DNA of 64,000 bases from Pseudomarimonas arenosa (GCF_014841215.1 NZ_JACYTR010000010.1:1-64000); one strand, 5' to 3'. Counted from the stretch's first letter, positions 1 through 20,347 are shown. Translations and numbers: made by a program. Notes: generated by a model from the letters alone, not told the origin.

Positions 1-831
1 CACGTTGTCACCCGCCTGCCCCTGGTCCAGCAGCTTGCGGAACATTTCAACGCCGGTCACCGTGGTCTTGGTGGTCGGACGGATACCGACGATTTCGATT
101 TCCTCGCCCACCTTGATCACGCCGCGCTCAACGCGACCGGTCACCACGGTGCCTCGACCCGAGATCGAAAACACGTCTTCGACCGGCATCAGGAACGCCT
201 TGTCGATATCGCGCTGCGGCTCCGGAATGTAGCTGTCCAGCGCATCCACCAGCTGGATGATCGCCGGCACGCCGATTTCGCTCTGGTCACCTTCCAGCGC
301 CTTCAGTGCCGAACCCTTGATGATCGGGGTATCGTCGCCCGGGAAGTCGTACTTGCTCAGCAGCTCACGCACTTCCATTTCGACCAGCTCGAGCAGCTCG
401 GCGTCGTCGACCATGTCGGCCTTGTTCAGGAACACCACGATGTACGGCACGCCGACCTGACGGGCCAGCAGAATGTGCTCGCGGGTCTGCGGCATCGGGC
501 CGTCTGCGGCCGAGCACACCAGGATCGCGCCGTCCATCTGCGCCGCACCGGTGATCATGTTCTTGACGTAGTCAGCATGGCCCGGGCAGTCCACGTGGGC
601 GTAGTGCCGGTTCGGGCTCTCGTATTCAACGTGCGCGGTCGAAATGGTGATACCACGCGCCTTCTCTTCCGGCGCCGCATCAATCGCGTCGTACGCCTTG
701 AACTCACCGCCGAAACGCTCTGCGCCAATCTTGGTCAGCGCCGCCGTCAAGGTGGTCTTGCCGTGGTCAACGTGACCGATCGTGCCCACGTTAACGTGCG
801 GCTTGGTGCGCTCGAACTTTGCCTTGGCCAT
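1..831 (-). CDS. tuf: elongation factor Tu, first copy (3' end outside window)
   Basis: EF-Tu delivers aminoacyl-tRNA to the ribosome as a GTP complex. The ATG is at 831 and the first 277 residues are present; the remaining C-terminal part lies beyond position 1. The G1 motif GHVDHGKT and the EF-Tu N-terminus [12 protein letters not shown] are visible. Compared by eye with the complete copy at 16344-17534, the overlapping 831 bases differ at only three positions (near 124, 426 and 509), all synonymous, so the proteins are identical over this stretch. Similarity stops at the start codon, because the leaders differ. It is the last gene of the rpsL-rpsG-fusA-tuf (str) operon, 39 bp after fusA. 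Confidence 0.97.
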   Translation of the reverse strand, partial: MAKAKFERTKPHVNVGTIGHVDHGKTTLTAALTKIGAERFGGEFKAYDAIDAAPEEKARGITISTAHVEYESPNRHYAHVDCPGHADYVKNMITGAAQMDGAILVCSAADGPMPQTREHILLARQVGVPYIVVFLNKADMVDDAELLELVEMEVRELLSKYDFPGDDTPIIKGSALKALEGDQSEIGVPAIIQLVDALDSYIPEPQRDIDKAFLMPVEDVFSISGRGTVVTGRVERGVIKVGEEIEIVGIRPTTKTTVTGVEMFRKLLDQGQAGDNV

Positions 832-870
832 GATTAAACCTCAGTCTAAATTTCAATTAATTGGAAAGAA

Positions 871-2961
<2,091 letters not shown>

Positions 2962-2976
2962 GAGCAGACCCTCCGA

Positions 2977-3444
2977 TTACCAGCGGTAGTGAGCGAACGC
3001 TTTGTTCGCTTCCGCCATACGATGGGTTTCTTCACGCTTCTTGACGGCACCGCCGCGGCTCTCCGAGGCGTCCAGCAACTCGCCGGCCAACTTGCGCGGC
3101 ATCGAGTTCTCGCTGCGCTTGCGAGCAGCATCGATCAGCCAACGCATGGCCAGGGCCTGCTTGCGCGACGGACGCACTTCGACAGGCACCTGGTAGGTGG
3201 CGCCACCGACGCGACGTGACTTCACTTCGACGGCCGGCGCGACATTGTCCAGCGCCTTCTGCACCAGGCTCAACGGATCATTGTTCTTCTGACCGATCAC
3301 GTCCATAGCGCCATAGACAATGCTTTCGGCAACAGACTTCTTGCCATGAAGCATGACCATATTGACCAGGCGAGCGATCATCTCGCTGCTGTGCTTGGGA
3401 TCGGGCAAAACTGAACGGGAACCGGGCGAACCTTTACGGGACAT
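2977..3444 (-). CDS. rpsG: 30S ribosomal protein S7
   Basis: S7 nucleates assembly of the 30S head by binding 16S rRNA and contacts the E-site tRNA. The 155-residue length is typical. The start [18 protein letters not shown] and the central [20 protein letters not shown] segment are characteristic. It is the second gene of the str operon, 61 bp after rpsL. In E. coli the rpsL-rpsG intercistronic RNA is the S7 autoregulatory site. A gap of similar size exists here, but I did not fold it. Confidence 0.98.
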   Translation of the reverse strand: MSRKGSPGSRSVLPDPKHSSEMIARLVNMVMLHGKKSVAESIVYGAMDVIGQKNNDPLSLVQKALDNVAPAVEVKSRRVGGATYQVPVEVRPSRKQALAMRWLIDAARKRSENSMPRKLAGELLDASESRGGAVKKREETHRMAEANKAFAHYRW

Positions 3445-3505
3445 GATGCAGGCCTAATTTGAAAAGATCGGTAGAGAGTCGGCCGTCACAGCGGCCGCTG
3501 GCTTA

Positions 3506-3880
3506 TCAGGACTTCGGACGCTTGGCGCCGTATTTCGAACGTCCCTGGCGACGCTTGGCAACACCAGCTGCGTCCAACGAGCCGCGAACGGTGTGATAAC
3601 GCACACCCGGCAGATCCTTGACGCGACCGCCGCGAATCAGCACAACCGAGTGCTCTTGCAGGTTATGACCTTCGCCACCGATGTAGCTGATGACCTCAAA
3701 CCCGTTGGTCAGGCGCACCTTGGCCACCTTGCGAAGCGCTGAATTGGGCTTCTTCGGGGTGGTGGTGTACACGCGAGTGCAAACGCCACGACGCTGCGGG
3801 CAGTTTGCCAGGGCCGGAGAGGCGCTCTTGTAGGTATTGGGCTGGCGGGGCTTCCGAACCAGCTGATTGATCGTCGCCAT
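3506..3880 (-). CDS. rpsL: 30S ribosomal protein S12
   Basis: S12 sits at the decoding centre of the 30S subunit and affects accuracy. The 124 residues match the family length. Lys43 (in [11 protein letters not shown]) and Lys88 (in [12 protein letters not shown]) are the wild-type residues; changes at these sites commonly give streptomycin resistance, so this allele looks sensitive. It is the first gene of the str operon and has its own promoter upstream (3939-3968). Confidence 0.98.
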   Translation of the reverse strand: MATINQLVRKPRQPNTYKSASPALANCPQRRGVCTRVYTTTPKKPNSALRKVAKVRLTNGFEVISYIGGEGHNLQEHSVVLIRGGRVKDLPGVRYHTVRGSLDAAGVAKRRQGRSKYGAKRPKS

Positions 3881-3938
3881 TGCTGTTTAGCCTTCACAGA
3901 AACGAAAGCAGGCCAAATCCGGCCTGCATAGACAGACA

Positions 3939-3968
3939 AGTATAAAGTGCTGGTCGCCTTTCGGTCAA
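3939..3968 (-). promoter_or_regulatory. sigma70-type promoter of the rpsL-rpsG-fusA-tuf operon
   Basis: On the minus strand there is a -35 TTGACC (3963-3968) and a -10 TATACT (3939-3944), or the overlapping TTATAC at 17-bp spacing. Transcription would start near 3932, giving a leader of about 50 nt before rpsL. A 7-bp stem-loop, GCAGGCC/GGCCTGC at 3909-3928, begins a few bases into the predicted transcript. This argues that the str operon is transcribed independently of rpoBC. Confidence 0.72.
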
Positions 3969-3994
3969 GCCAGCACACCCGGGTTTTGTTGCAT

Positions 3995-4019
3995 CGCTCT
4001 CGGGGCGAGCCCGAGAGCG
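3995..4019 (-). terminator. hairpin just after rpoC, possible weak terminator
   Basis: A perfect 10-bp inverted repeat, CGCTCTCGGG/CCCGAGAGCG with a 5-nt loop, starts 7 bases after the rpoC stop codon. No T-run follows on the minus strand. It may be a 3'-end-protecting hairpin or part of a Rho-dependent terminator rather than a classical intrinsic one. Confidence 0.4.
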
Positions 4020-4026
4020 TGTTCAC

Positions 4027-8211
<4,185 letters not shown>

Positions 8212-8221
8212 TGCCTTCTCC

Positions 8222-8332
8222 GTGATTCGTGATTCGTGATTGGTGGTTCGTGATAAGCGTGGATCTGTGATTCGGATTCGAGGATTCACCAGGCCGGTGA
8301 CTTCGAATCACGAATCACAAATCACCAATCAC
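8222..8332. repeat. heptamer palindromic element, copy 1 (rpoB-rpoC gap)
   Basis: The left arm (8222-8256) is a run of GTGATTC/GTGATTG-like heptamers. The right arm (8305-8332) is four inverted heptamers: GAATCAC, GAATCAC, AAATCAC, CAATCAC. The centre of about 48 bp is unrelated to the centres of the other copies. Transcribed, the arms could pair as a long imperfect hairpin between rpoB and rpoC. The same design occurs near 12501, 15114 and 20424. I do not recognise a named family. Confidence 0.8.
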
Positions 8333-8337
8333 TTCTC

Positions 8338-12429
<4,092 letters not shown>

Positions 12430-12500
12430 GGTCGGCGTACCACCCTTTGTTGGGAGGGGAAACAACCCCTCGAATTTCGAAAGCTTTGCCCTGATGGGCT

Positions 12501-12568
12501 TGATTCCTGATTCGTCATTGCTGTCTCGTAGCAGCGCTACGAATCACCAATCACGAATCACCAATCAC
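12501..12568. repeat. heptamer palindromic element, copy 2 (rplL-rpoB gap)
   Basis: The right arm is exact: GAATCAC, CAATCAC, GAATCAC, CAATCAC at 12541-12568. The left arm (about 12501-12521) is decayed to TGATTCC, TGATTCG, TCATTGC. The centre is about 19 bp. This is the most degenerate of the four copies, which suggests turnover rather than a fixed function of this site. Confidence 0.7.
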
Positions 12569-12582
12569 TGCGTGTGCAACAG

Positions 12583-12616
12583 GCAAAGCCCGGGGGCTTT
12601 CGCCCCCAGGCTTTGC
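12583..12616 (-). terminator. rplL-rpoB intercistronic hairpin (attenuator or processing site)
   Basis: A strong stem-loop pairs GCAAAGCC plus a G/C block with its complement GGCTTTGC around a TTTC loop, with one bulged base. It starts about 40 bases after the rplL stop on the minus strand. No T-run follows. In E. coli this interval holds a partial terminator and an RNase III site that lower rpoBC output relative to rplJL, and an analogous role is inferred here. Confidence 0.55.
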
Positions 12617-12656
12617 GGTTGCGCCATCAATGCAGCGGATGACGCAATGGTCCTGC

Positions 12657-13028
12657 TTACTTGACCTCGACGGTCGCACCAGCCGCTTCAAGGTCCTTCT
12701 TCATCTTGGCTGCGTCGTCCTTGCTGACGCCTTCCTTGACGATACCGGTGGCTTCCACCAGGTCCTTGGCTTCCTTCAGGCCCAGCCCGGTGATGCCGCG
12801 GACGGCCTTGATGACTTCAACCTTCTTCTCGCCGGCGGCCTTCAGGACGACGGTGAACTCGGTCTGCTCTTCAACCGGAGCGGCAGCAGCGCCGCCAGCG
12901 GCAGCGACCATGACCGGAGCGGCGGCGGTGACGCCAAACTTCTCTTCGATGGCCTTGACCAGCTCCATCACTTCCATCAGGGTCTTGCCGGCGACGGCGT
13001 CGACGATCTGTTCGTTGGTAAGGGACAT
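12657..13028 (-). CDS. rplL: 50S ribosomal protein L7/L12
   Basis: L7/L12 dimers form the ribosomal stalk that recruits translation GTPases. The 123-residue protein has the N-terminal dimerisation domain ([20 protein letters not shown]), an Ala/Gly/Pro-rich hinge near residues 36-52, and the C-terminal GTPase-contact domain ([15 protein letters not shown]). It follows rplJ by 55 bp, and L10 binds L12 dimers in the pentameric complex. Start at 13028, preceded by AGAGGT. Confidence 0.98.
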   Translation of the reverse strand: MSLTNEQIVDAVAGKTLMEVMELVKAIEEKFGVTAAAPVMVAAAGGAAAAPVEEQTEFTVVLKAAGEKKVEVIKAVRGITGLGLKEAKDLVEATGIVKEGVSKDDAAKMKKDLEAAGATVEVK

Positions 13029-13083
13029 TGCTATTACCTCTGGAAATATTGGTTAGTAAATAAGTTGCCTAAGGGCGTAACGA

Positions 13084-13611
13084 TCAGGCTGTTTCGGCTG
13101 CAGCTTCGGCAGCGACTTCGCCACCACCTTGCTGATCGGCCACCGCCTTGATGACCCGAGCGAACATGCTTGCCGGCTCTGCCAGCACGCGTGCCAGCAT
13201 CGACAGCGCCTCTTCGCGGGTCGGCAGCGAAGCCAGCTTGTCCAGGTCGGAACCCGGCATCAGCTTGCCTCCCATCGACACGACCTTGGCCTGCAGCTTG
13301 TCGTTGGTCTTGGCGAAATCCTTGATCAAGCGCCCGGCAGCGCCGGGTTCTTCAGTCGAAAACGCGTACAGCAACGGACCGACCAGGGCGTCTTTGACGC
13401 ACTCGAATTCGGTGCCGTTGACAGCGCGCGAGGCCAAGGTGTTCTTGACAACGCGCAAGTACACGCCGGACTCGCGAGCCTTCTTGCGCATCGCGGTCAT
13501 TTGTTCGACCGTGGTGCCCGCGTATTCGGCTGCGACCAAGGAGTGAGCCTTCGCAGCGACTTCTGCCAGCTGGGCGACAACTTCTTGCTTTTGGGACAGA
13601 TTGAGAGCCAT
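13084..13611 (-). CDS. rplJ: 50S ribosomal protein L10
   Basis: L10 anchors L7/L12 dimers to the 50S subunit and, complexed with L12, represses its own mRNA. The product is 175 residues with the family start [19 protein letters not shown] and the NTLASRA segment. The ATG at 13611 is preceded by GGAGGAG. A leader of about 300 nt upstream (13612-13911) contains an L10-leader-like sequence. Confidence 0.97.
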   Translation of the reverse strand: MALNLSQKQEVVAQLAEVAAKAHSLVAAEYAGTTVEQMTAMRKKARESGVYLRVVKNTLASRAVNGTEFECVKDALVGPLLYAFSTEEPGAAGRLIKDFAKTNDKLQAKVVSMGGKLMPGSDLDKLASLPTREEALSMLARVLAEPASMFARVIKAVADQQGGGEVAAEAAAETA

Positions 13612-13911
13612 TGCACTCCTCCTAGTGAACTCCGCTTACGGCTCCTGCCGCTTGCGGTCCTCGGCAGCGTCGATCCCTGACGCTGGGGATGCATGCATCC
13701 CGGTGGTGGCCTATCCAGAACATTTCCAGAAGGGGCACCATCTACGCAGGCCGGATTCCCGATTACCCCATCACGCCCGAACTGCTGCATCCATTCGGGT
13801 TGCCGCGCTTTCCTGGCGCCGGCGTGGCGGGACCTGCGGTCTTTGACGGTTCCCGCCCGGCGCAAGCCCAGCGGGTACCCTCAAATACGAACGAAGCGAA
13901 GCTTCGTGAAA
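13612..13911 (-). promoter_or_regulatory. rplJL leader, probable L10 autoregulatory RNA
   Basis: This 300-bp gap between rplA and rplJ has no convincing gene. Its minus strand reads AAAGACCGCAGGTCC at 13830-13844, resembling the conserved motif of the ribosomal L10 leader, where L10(L12)4 binds and represses translation. A promoter for rplJL may also lie here, but I could not pick one clearly. The assignment rests on position plus the short motif. Confidence 0.55.
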
Positions 13912-14610
13912 TTACAGCGACAGCGAGCTCTGATCGACGGCGATGCCGAGACCCATGGTCGACGACAGCGACACCTTCTGCAGGTAAATGCCCTTGGCGG
14001 TGGCCGGCTTGGCCTTGACCAGGTCAGCCAGCAGAGCGTGCAGATTCGATTTCAGCGCGTCGAGATCGAAATTGGCCTTGCCAATCGTGCAGTGAATAAT
14101 GCCGGCCTTATCGGTGCGGTAGCGCACCTGTCCTGCCTTGGCGTTACGCACGGCTTCGGCCGGGTTCGGGCTAACGGTGCCGACTTTCGGATTCGGCATC
14201 AGGCCACGCGGACCCAGCACCTGACCCAGCTTACCCACCACGCGCATCGCGTCTGGGGTGGCAATCACCACACCGTAGTTCAGATCACCGGCTTGCATCT
14301 TCTCAGCCAGATCGTCCATGCCGACCGCGTCGGCACCAGCGGCCAACGCTTCATCAGCCTTGGCGCCCGGCGGACAGAATACGGCCACACGTACGGTCTT
14401 GCCGGTGCCGGCCGGCAGCACGGTGGAGCCACGCACCTGCTGATCGGACTTACGCGCATCGACGCCGAGACGAACGGCGACGTCGATCGACTCGACAAAC
14501 TTGGTCTTGCTGTTGTTTTTCAACAGGTTCAGCGCTTCGTCCAGCGGATAGGTCTTACCCGGCTGCACCAGACCCTGCATTGCTTTGAGACGCTTGGAGA
14601 TCTTTGCCAT
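13912..14610 (-). CDS. rplA: 50S ribosomal protein L1
   Basis: L1 forms the mobile L1 stalk that helps release E-site tRNA and, in E. coli, represses rplK-rplA translation. The 232 residues match the family length. The segment [14 protein letters not shown] is conserved. It starts 3 bp after the rplK stop codon, and its GGAGGGTTAAG ribosome site overlaps the end of rplK, so the two genes are probably translationally coupled. Confidence 0.98.
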   Translation of the reverse strand: MAKISKRLKAMQGLVQPGKTYPLDEALNLLKNNSKTKFVESIDVAVRLGVDARKSDQQVRGSTVLPAGTGKTVRVAVFCPPGAKADEALAAGADAVGMDDLAEKMQAGDLNYGVVIATPDAMRVVGKLGQVLGPRGLMPNPKVGTVSPNPAEAVRNAKAGQVRYRTDKAGIIHCTIGKANFDLDALKSNLHALLADLVKAKPATAKGIYLQKVSLSSTMGLGIAVDQSSLSL

Positions 14611-14613
14611 GTC

Positions 14614-15042
14614 TTAACCCTCCACCACCAGGCCCATGCTGCGTGCGCTACCGGCAATGGTGCGCACCGCGGCATCCAAGGAGGCGGCCGTCAGATCGGC
14701 CTCCTTCGCCTTGGCGATATCTTCCAGTTGCTTGCGGGTCACCTTGCCCACCTTGTCGGTGTTCGGACGCTTCGAGCCCGACGCAATACCAGCGGCCTTC
14801 TTCAGCAGCACTGAAGCGGGCGTGCTCTTGGTAACGAAGGTGAAACTGCGATCGGAGTACGCGGTGATGATGACCGGCGTCGGCAGACCCGGCTCAAGCT
14901 TCTGCGTCGCGGCATTGAACGCCTTGCAGAACTCCATGATGTTCAGACCGCGCTGACCCAGAGCCGGACCGACCGGCGGGCTGGGGTTGGCCTGACCGGC
15001 CTTTACCTGCAGCTTGATGTAACCAACTACTTTCTTTGCCAT
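14614..15042 (-). CDS. rplK: 50S ribosomal protein L11
   Basis: L11 binds the GTPase-associated centre of 23S rRNA and is needed for RelA activation. The 142 residues and the motif [20 protein letters not shown] are typical. The ATG at 15042 has GAGGAGA upstream. It is the first ribosomal gene after nusG, and the 153-bp gap to nusG contains copy 3 of the heptamer element. Confidence 0.98.
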   Translation of the reverse strand: MAKKVVGYIKLQVKAGQANPSPPVGPALGQRGLNIMEFCKAFNAATQKLEPGLPTPVIITAYSDRSFTFVTKSTPASVLLKKAAGIASGSKRPNTDKVGKVTRKQLEDIAKAKEADLTAASLDAAVRTIAGSARSMGLVVEG

Positions 15043-15113
15043 GGTTTATCTCCTCGGGTTCCAGCGCCTAGCAATCTTGCGACTGGGTCGGCTCCCCGTT
15101 GGGTTGCTATCTC

Positions 15114-15187
15114 GTGATTGGTGATTGGTGATTGGTGATTGGCTGGCACGAGGCGCTGCGAATCACAAATCACAAATCACGAATCAC
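15114..15187. repeat. heptamer palindromic element, copy 3 (nusG-rplK gap)
   Basis: This is the most regular copy. The left arm is four exact GTGATTG heptamers (15114-15141). An 18-bp centre follows. The right arm is GAATCAC, AAATCAC, AAATCAC, GAATCAC (15160-15187). The arms would pair over about 28 bp with mismatches only at the seventh position of each heptamer. Confidence 0.85.
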
Positions 15188-15195
15188 GCCCTTCG

Positions 15196-15756
15196 TCAGG
15201 CCTTTTCCACCTGACCAAAATCCAGCTCGACCGGAGTCGAGCGACCGAAGATCAACACTGCGACGCGCAGCTTGCTCTTCTCGTAATTGACCTCTTCCAC
15301 GGTGCCGTTGAAGTCGTTGAACGGGCCCTCAACGACGCGCACCAGTTCACCCGGCTCGAACAGTACTTTCGGACGCGGCTTGTCGACGCCTTCCTGCACA
15401 CGGGCAAGAATCGCATCGGCTTCGCTGTCACGAATCGGCAACGGGCGATCGGCGGTCCCGCCAATGAAGCCCATCACCTTGGGCGTTTCCTTTACCAGAT
15501 GCCAGGATTCGTCGTCGATTCGCGGTGCACCCTGGTCGGTATGGGTTTCGATCTGCACCAACACGTAGCCGGGAAAGAACTTGCGCTCGGACTTACGCTT
15601 CTGACCACCACGCATCTCCACGACTTCTTCGGTCGGAACCAGAACGTCGCCAAACTTTTCCGTCATGTCGGCGCGTGCAATGCGGTCGATCAAGGCGCGC
15701 TTGACCTGCTGCTCGAAGCCCGAATAGGCGTGTACAACGTACCAATGCTTAGCCAT
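15196..15756 (-). CDS. nusG: transcription antitermination/elongation factor NusG
   Basis: NusG binds RNA polymerase through its N-terminal NGN domain and contacts Rho or S10 through its C-terminal KOW domain. The protein is 186 residues (E. coli about 181). I chose ATG 15754-15756 ([20 protein letters not shown]), preceded by TAAGGAGATC. A longer in-frame start at 16044 would run through secE and is rejected. The KOW segment [19 protein letters not shown] is near residue 130. It follows secE by 11 bp. Confidence 0.97.
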   Translation of the reverse strand: MAKHWYVVHAYSGFEQQVKRALIDRIARADMTEKFGDVLVPTEEVVEMRGGQKRKSERKFFPGYVLVQIETHTDQGAPRIDDESWHLVKETPKVMGFIGGTADRPLPIRDSEADAILARVQEGVDKPRPKVLFEPGELVRVVEGPFNDFNGTVEEVNYEKSKLRVAVLIFGRSTPVELDFGQVEKA

Positions 15757-15767
15757 ATCGGATCTCC

Positions 15768-16145
15768 TTATCCACCCAGCAGCCAGTTCACCAAGCCGTA
15801 AACGATCCAGTCGATCAAGCCGAGAATCAGGCTGATAATTACCACCACGACCAGGATCACGCCGGTGCCACGCACGGTTTCCTGCTTGGTCGGCCACACC
15901 ACCTTGCGCAGTTCGAAGCGCGACTCGGAGAGAAATTCGAGCGCCAATCGGCCACGCGCGGTGAACGCAAACACTGCGCCAGCGATTGCCAACGAGGCGG
16001 CGATCATCAGGCCGCGCAGGGCACTGGGCCAGTCGGCAAACCAATAGAAGCCCACGACGCCCGCCACCACCACCAGGACGGCAAGCAAGTACTTCACCCC
16101 ATCGAGCGATGAGGACGGGTTGGATTGTTCGACTTTCGCGTTCAT
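15768..16145 (-). CDS. secE: preprotein translocase subunit SecE
   Basis: SecE stabilises SecY in the SecYEG channel of the inner membrane. The 125-residue product has three hydrophobic segments (about residues 18-40, 43-66 and 93-124), as in E. coli SecE. The conserved amphipathic segment before the last helix is [13 protein letters not shown]. The secE-nusG order is the usual one. Confidence 0.95.
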   Translation of the reverse strand: MNAKVEQSNPSSSLDGVKYLLAVLVVVAGVVGFYWFADWPSALRGLMIAASLAIAGAVFAFTARGRLALEFLSESRFELRKVVWPTKQETVRGTGVILVVVVIISLILGLIDWIVYGLVNWLLGG

Positions 16146-16189
16146 CCGTATCCGGCAGTTAGGGCCACGTCAGTCCTTCACGGAACTGG

Positions 16190-16265
<76 letters not shown>

Positions 16266-16343
16266 ACGATTTCATCAAACGCACGAAAGCGGACCGTGTG
16301 GCCCGCCTCGTGTTCGACCGTCACCTTGAAGGCTTAGGTCGGA

Positions 16344-17534
16344 TTATTCGAAGATCTTGGCGACCACGCCGGCGCCGACAGTGCGGCCACCTTCGCGAAT
16401 CGCAAAACGCAGACCTTCATCCATCGCGATCGGGGCGATCAGGGTCACCACCATCTTGATGTTGTCACCCGGCATCACCATTTCCACGCCTTCCGGCAGC
16501 TCGCAAGCGCCAGTCACGTCAGTGGTGCGGAAGTAGAACTGCGGACGGTAGCCCTTGAAGAACGGGGTATGACGACCACCCTCTTCCTTCGACAGCACAT
16601 ACACTTCCGCTTCGAACTTGGTGTGCGGGGTGATCGAGCCCGGCTTGGCCAACACCTGACCACGCTCCACGTCATCACGCTTGGTGCCGCGCAGCAGCAG
16701 ACCCACGTTGTCACCCGCCTGCCCCTGGTCCAGCAGCTTGCGGAACATTTCAACGCCGGTCACCGTGGTCTTGGTGGTCGGACGGATACCGACGATTTCG
16801 ATTTCCTCGCCCACCTTGATCACGCCACGCTCAACGCGACCGGTCACCACGGTGCCTCGACCCGAGATCGAAAACACGTCTTCGACCGGCATCAGGAACG
16901 CCTTGTCGATATCGCGCTGCGGCTCCGGAATGTAGCTGTCCAGCGCATCCACCAGCTGGATGATCGCCGGCACGCCGATTTCGCTCTGGTCACCTTCCAG
17001 CGCCTTCAGTGCCGAACCCTTGATGATCGGGGTATCGTCGCCCGGGAAGTCGTACTTGCTCAGCAGCTCACGCACTTCCATTTCGACCAGCTCGAGCAGC
17101 TCGGCGTCGTCGACCATGTCGGCCTTGTTGAGGAACACCACGATGTACGGCACGCCGACCTGACGGGCCAGCAGAATGTGCTCGCGGGTCTGCGGCATCG
17201 GACCGTCTGCGGCCGAGCACACCAGGATCGCGCCGTCCATCTGCGCCGCACCGGTGATCATGTTCTTGACGTAGTCAGCATGGCCCGGGCAGTCCACGTG
17301 GGCGTAGTGCCGGTTCGGGCTCTCGTATTCAACGTGCGCGGTCGAAATGGTGATACCACGCGCCTTCTCTTCCGGCGCCGCATCAATCGCGTCGTACGCC
17401 TTGAACTCACCGCCGAAACGCTCTGCGCCAATCTTGGTCAGCGCCGCCGTCAAGGTGGTCTTGCCGTGGTCAACGTGACCGATCGTGCCCACGTTAACGT
17501 GCGGCTTGGTGCGCTCGAACTTTGCCTTGGCCAT
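16344..17534 (-). CDS. tuf: elongation factor Tu, second copy (complete)
   Basis: This is the complete 396-residue EF-Tu. [14 protein letters not shown] (G1), DCPGHADY (G3) and NKADMVDD (G4) are visible. It sits in the tRNA-Tyr-Gly-Thr-tuf-tRNA-Trp-secE arrangement that corresponds to the E. coli tufB locus. It is nearly base-identical to the str-operon copy at 1-831, indicating recent gene conversion. The C-terminal end VVAKIFE is intact. Confidence 0.98.
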   Translation of the reverse strand: MAKAKFERTKPHVNVGTIGHVDHGKTTLTAALTKIGAERFGGEFKAYDAIDAAPEEKARGITISTAHVEYESPNRHYAHVDCPGHADYVKNMITGAAQMDGAILVCSAADGPMPQTREHILLARQVGVPYIVVFLNKADMVDDAELLELVEMEVRELLSKYDFPGDDTPIIKGSALKALEGDQSEIGVPAIIQLVDALDSYIPEPQRDIDKAFLMPVEDVFSISGRGTVVTGRVERGVIKVGEEIEIVGIRPTTKTTVTGVEMFRKLLDQGQAGDNVGLLLRGTKRDDVERGQVLAKPGSITPHTKFEAEVYVLSKEEGGRHTPFFKGYRPQFYFRTTDVTGACELPEGVEMVMPGDNIKMVVTLIAPIAMDEGLRFAIREGGRTVGAGVVAKIFE

Positions 17535-17573
17535 TGCCTAAACCCTCGGTGATTTCAAGGTTGAGATTGAAGA

Positions 17574-17649
<76 letters not shown>

Positions 17650-17686
17650 GAATTTTGTACCGTTACTTCCAGACCAAGCCGTTCAA

Positions 17687-17760
<74 letters not shown>

Positions 17761-17776
17761 CCGAAGGCGTTCGATC

Positions 17777-17862
17777 TGGTGGAGGGAGGTGGATTCGAAC
17801 CACCGAAGGCGTAAGCCAGCAGATTTACAGTCTGCCCCCGTTGGCCGCTTGGGTATCCCTCC
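17777..17862 (-). tRNA. tRNA-Tyr (GTA)
   Basis: An 86-nt class II tRNA with a long variable arm and an encoded CCA. The anticodon loop CTGTAAA gives anticodon GTA. It is the first gene of the tRNA-tuf transcript. Confidence 0.96.
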
Positions 17863-17877
17863 GCAACAGAGCCGCTT

Positions 17878-17906
17878 ATTCTTATACGGCTCCTCGACCT
17901 TGTCAA
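17878..17906 (-). promoter_or_regulatory. promoter of the tRNA-Tyr-Gly-Thr-tuf operon
   Basis: The minus strand has a consensus -35 TTGACA (17901-17906) and, 17 bp on, a -10 AAGAAT (17878-17883), just upstream of tRNA-Tyr. GAGCCG and CGGCTC flank the -10 as an inverted repeat. This is the only promoter-like sequence in the short gap after ychF. Confidence 0.65.
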
Positions 17907-17933
17907 TTGATTTTGTGCACTTGATTCTTCGAA

Positions 17934-19025
17934 TCAGACGTTGAAGCGGAAATGCAGAACGTCACCCTCCTGCACCTGGTACTCCTTACCCTCAAGCCGC
18001 AGCCGCCCCGCCTCCCGACAGCCTGATTCGCCGTTGTGTTTGATGAAGTCGGCGAACGACATGGTCTCGGCGCGAATAAAGCCGCGCTCGAAATCGGTGT
18101 GAATCACGCCTGCCGCTTGAGGCGCGGTGGAGCCGCGCTTGACGGTCCAGGCCCGAACCTCTTTCACACCGGCGGTGAAATAGGTCTGTAAACCGAGCAA
18201 CTCGTAAGCTGCCCGAATGACCCGGTTCAACCCCGGCTCACTCAGGCCGAGATCTTCGAGAAAGGCCATCTGGTCGCCCTCGTCCAGCTGGGAGAGCTCT
18301 TCTTCAATGGCGGCACACACCGGCACCACTTCAGCCCCCTCCTCTGCGGCTCGCTGCCGAACACGATCGAGGTGCGGGTTGTCGACGAAGCCATCCTCTC
18401 GCACGTTGGCGACGTACATCAGCGGCTTCAGGGTGAGGAGAAACAGATCGCGCACCAGAGCGCGCTCCTCTGGCTCCATGGCAACCGAGCGGGCGGACTT
18501 GCCCTGATCCAAGGCCGCGCGCAGGCGCGACAGGACTTCACGCTTGGCCATCGCCTCCTTATCACCTGCCTTGGCTGCCTTTTCGGCGCGCACCAACGCC
18601 TTCTCCACTGACTCAAGGTCAGCCAGGGCGAGCTCGGTGTCGATGGTTTCGATATCGGCAATCGGATCAATCTTGCCGGCAACGTGAACGATGTCAGAGT
18701 GCTCGAAACAGCGCACCACATGGGCAATGGCGTCCACTTCGCGAATATGCGCCAGGAACTTGTTCCCCAGGCCCTCGCCCTTCGAAGCCCCCGCCACCAA
18801 GCCGGCGATGTCGACAAATTCCACCGAGGTCGGGATGACCTTCTGCGGCTTGACGATGCTGGACAACTGCTGCAGCCGCGGATCGGGCACCGGCACAACA
18901 CCGACATTGGGGTCGATGGTGCAAAACGGGAAATTGGCGGCTGCGATGCCGGCCTTGGTGAGCGCGTTGAACAGGGTCGATTTGCCGACATTTGGCAAGC
19001 CGACGATGCCGCATTTGATGCCCAT
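17934..19025 (-). CDS. ychF: redox-regulated ATPase YchF
   Basis: YchF is an Obg-family P-loop protein that prefers ATP to GTP and associates with ribosomes. The 363-residue length is standard. The P-loop GLPNVGKST is at residues 8-16. The usual NKxD is replaced by NVRE (in [10 protein letters not shown]), consistent with the family's ATP preference. A C-terminal TGS domain ends with [16 protein letters not shown]. It lies next to pth, a common neighbour. Confidence 0.97.
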   Translation of the reverse strand: MGIKCGIVGLPNVGKSTLFNALTKAGIAAANFPFCTIDPNVGVVPVPDPRLQQLSSIVKPQKVIPTSVEFVDIAGLVAGASKGEGLGNKFLAHIREVDAIAHVVRCFEHSDIVHVAGKIDPIADIETIDTELALADLESVEKALVRAEKAAKAGDKEAMAKREVLSRLRAALDQGKSARSVAMEPEERALVRDLFLLTLKPLMYVANVREDGFVDNPHLDRVRQRAAEEGAEVVPVCAAIEEELSQLDEGDQMAFLEDLGLSEPGLNRVIRAAYELLGLQTYFTAGVKEVRAWTVKRGSTAPQAAGVIHTDFERGFIRAETMSFADFIKHNGESGCREAGRLRLEGKEYQVQEGDVLHFRFNV

Positions 19026-19073
19026 GGTGACTCCGTGTTTCCTAGTGGATGCAAGTGACTCGCTGTGCTGCGA

Positions 19074-19664
19074 TCACACTGCAGGTGTCGGCGGCGTGTG
19101 CAGCCGCTTCATTGCCTCATTTAGCTGATCGTTCAGCACCAGGGGCAGGACATCGACCGCGCGATCCAGCGCTCGACGGATTTCGATTTCATCCGCCTGA
19201 CCCGGCCTGCCCAGCACCCAACCGGTGACCTTGTCCTTGTGCCCGGGGTGACCAATGCCGATGCGGAGGCGGTGGAACTTACCGTGTCCGAGATGCGCGA
19301 ATAGATCGCGCAGCCCATTCTGGCCGCCGTGCCCACCATCGAACTTGAGGCGAATGGTGCCGACCGGCAAATCGAGATCATCGTGCGCCACCAGCATCTC
19401 AGCCGGATCGATCTTCCAATAGCGCAGGGCAGCCGAGATCGACTGTCCACTACGGTTCATGTAGGTCGCCGGCTTGAGCACGCGCAGATCATGGCCCCGC
19501 CATTGAATGCGCGCCGTCTCACCATGCAGCTTGGCTTCGACGCCAAATCTGGCCGCACCGAGGTCAGCCATCAAATCGGCGAACCAGAACCCGACGTTGT
19601 GCCGGTGATCGGCGTAGTCGCGACCGGGATTGCCGAGTCCGACAATCAGTTTCAGTTGGCTCAT
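19074..19664 (-). CDS. pth: peptidyl-tRNA hydrolase
   Basis: Pth cleaves peptidyl-tRNA released from ribosomes, recycling tRNA. The protein is 196 residues. The family signature [18 protein letters not shown] contains the catalytic His (His22 here), and the conserved Asp is in [11 protein letters not shown]. It is separated from rplY by a strong terminator and from ychF by 48 bp. Confidence 0.97.
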   Translation of the reverse strand: MSQLKLIVGLGNPGRDYADHRHNVGFWFADLMADLGAARFGVEAKLHGETARIQWRGHDLRVLKPATYMNRSGQSISAALRYWKIDPAEMLVAHDDLDLPVGTIRLKFDGGHGGQNGLRDLFAHLGHGKFHRLRIGIGHPGHKDKVTGWVLGRPGQADEIEIRRALDRAVDVLPLVLNDQLNEAMKRLHTPPTPAV

Positions 19665-19678
19665 CGACGATCCCGAAG

Positions 19679-19710
19679 AAACAAACGGCGGCCTCAGCCG
19701 CCGTTTGTTT
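19679..19710 (-). terminator. rho-independent terminator after rplY
   Basis: A perfect 14-bp stem (AAACAAACGGCGGC and its complement) with a 4-nt loop lies 7 bases after the rplY stop. On the minus strand the descending arm ends GTTTGTTT and continues CTTCGG, giving a T-rich 3' side. It should reduce read-through into pth. Confidence 0.72.
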
Positions 19711-19717
19711 CAGGCGA

Positions 19718-20347
19718 TTACTTGTCTTCGCCCTCGCCTTCGGTCTCAGCCGAAGACTCTTCTTCCACTCGGCCGTGACGCGCAATAACCACAGCAACGT
19801 CATGCTCCTTGCCCAGCTTCAATTCGGTGATCGAGACGCCGGCCGGCAGCTTGATCTCCGACAGATGAACGGTGTCACCCTGCTTCAGAGCAGACAGATC
19901 GACCTCGATGTACTCCGGCAGATCCTTCGGCAAGCAGCTGATTTCGACTTCGTTCAATTCGTGGGTAATGACCACATCGGACGACTTACCCGCCGGCGAC
20001 TTCTCCTGATTCAGGAAGTGCAGCGGCACGCTGACGCGAATCGCCTCGTCAGCCGAAATGCGCTGAAAATCCAGGTGCATGATCTGCTGCTTGAACGGAT
20101 GACGCTGCATGTCGCGCAGAATGACCTTCTGCGTTTCGTTGCCCATATCGAGATCAATGATCGCCGAGTAGAACCATTCACTGTTCGACGCGTGGTAGAT
20201 CGCGTGATGCTCGAACTGGATGCTCAGGGGATCCTGGTGGCCACCGTAGACGATAGCCGGCACCTGACCCGCACGACGCAGGCGGCGGCTCGCACCCTTC
20301 CCCTCGTCCTTGCGCAGGCTAGCCTTGATGATGTGTTGAGTTGCCAT
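19718..20347 (-). CDS. rplY: 50S ribosomal protein L25/general stress protein Ctc
   Basis: L25 binds 5S rRNA. This 209-residue form has the N-terminal L25 domain plus the C-terminal TL5/Ctc domain, unlike the roughly 94-residue E. coli protein. Conserved segments include GKGASRRLRRAGQVPAIVYG. The tail is acidic (EESSAETEGEGEDK). prs is upstream across a 169-bp gap. Confidence 0.96.
   Translation of the reverse strand: MATQHIIKASLRKDEGKGASRRLRRAGQVPAIVYGGHQDPLSIQFEHHAIYHASNSEWFYSAIIDLDMGNETQKVILRDMQRHPFKQQIMHLDFQRISADEAIRVSVPLHFLNQEKSPAGKSSDVVITHELNEVEISCLPKDLPEYIEVDLSALKQGDTVHLSEIKLPAGVSITELKLGKEHDVAVVIARHGRVEEESSAETEGEGEDK

Noticed and set aside
475-837. Plus-strand frame that recurs near 17200
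   Set aside because: The recurrence only reflects the duplicated tuf gene on the other strand.
8212-8289. N-terminal extension of rpoC by 26 residues
   Set aside because: It is encoded by the palindromic heptamer repeat, is not conserved in RpoC, and the ATG at 8211 has a strong ribosome site.
15114-15187. Short regularly spaced repeats as a possible CRISPR array
   Set aside because: Units are 7 bp with no spacers, followed by their own inversion, and no cas genes are present.
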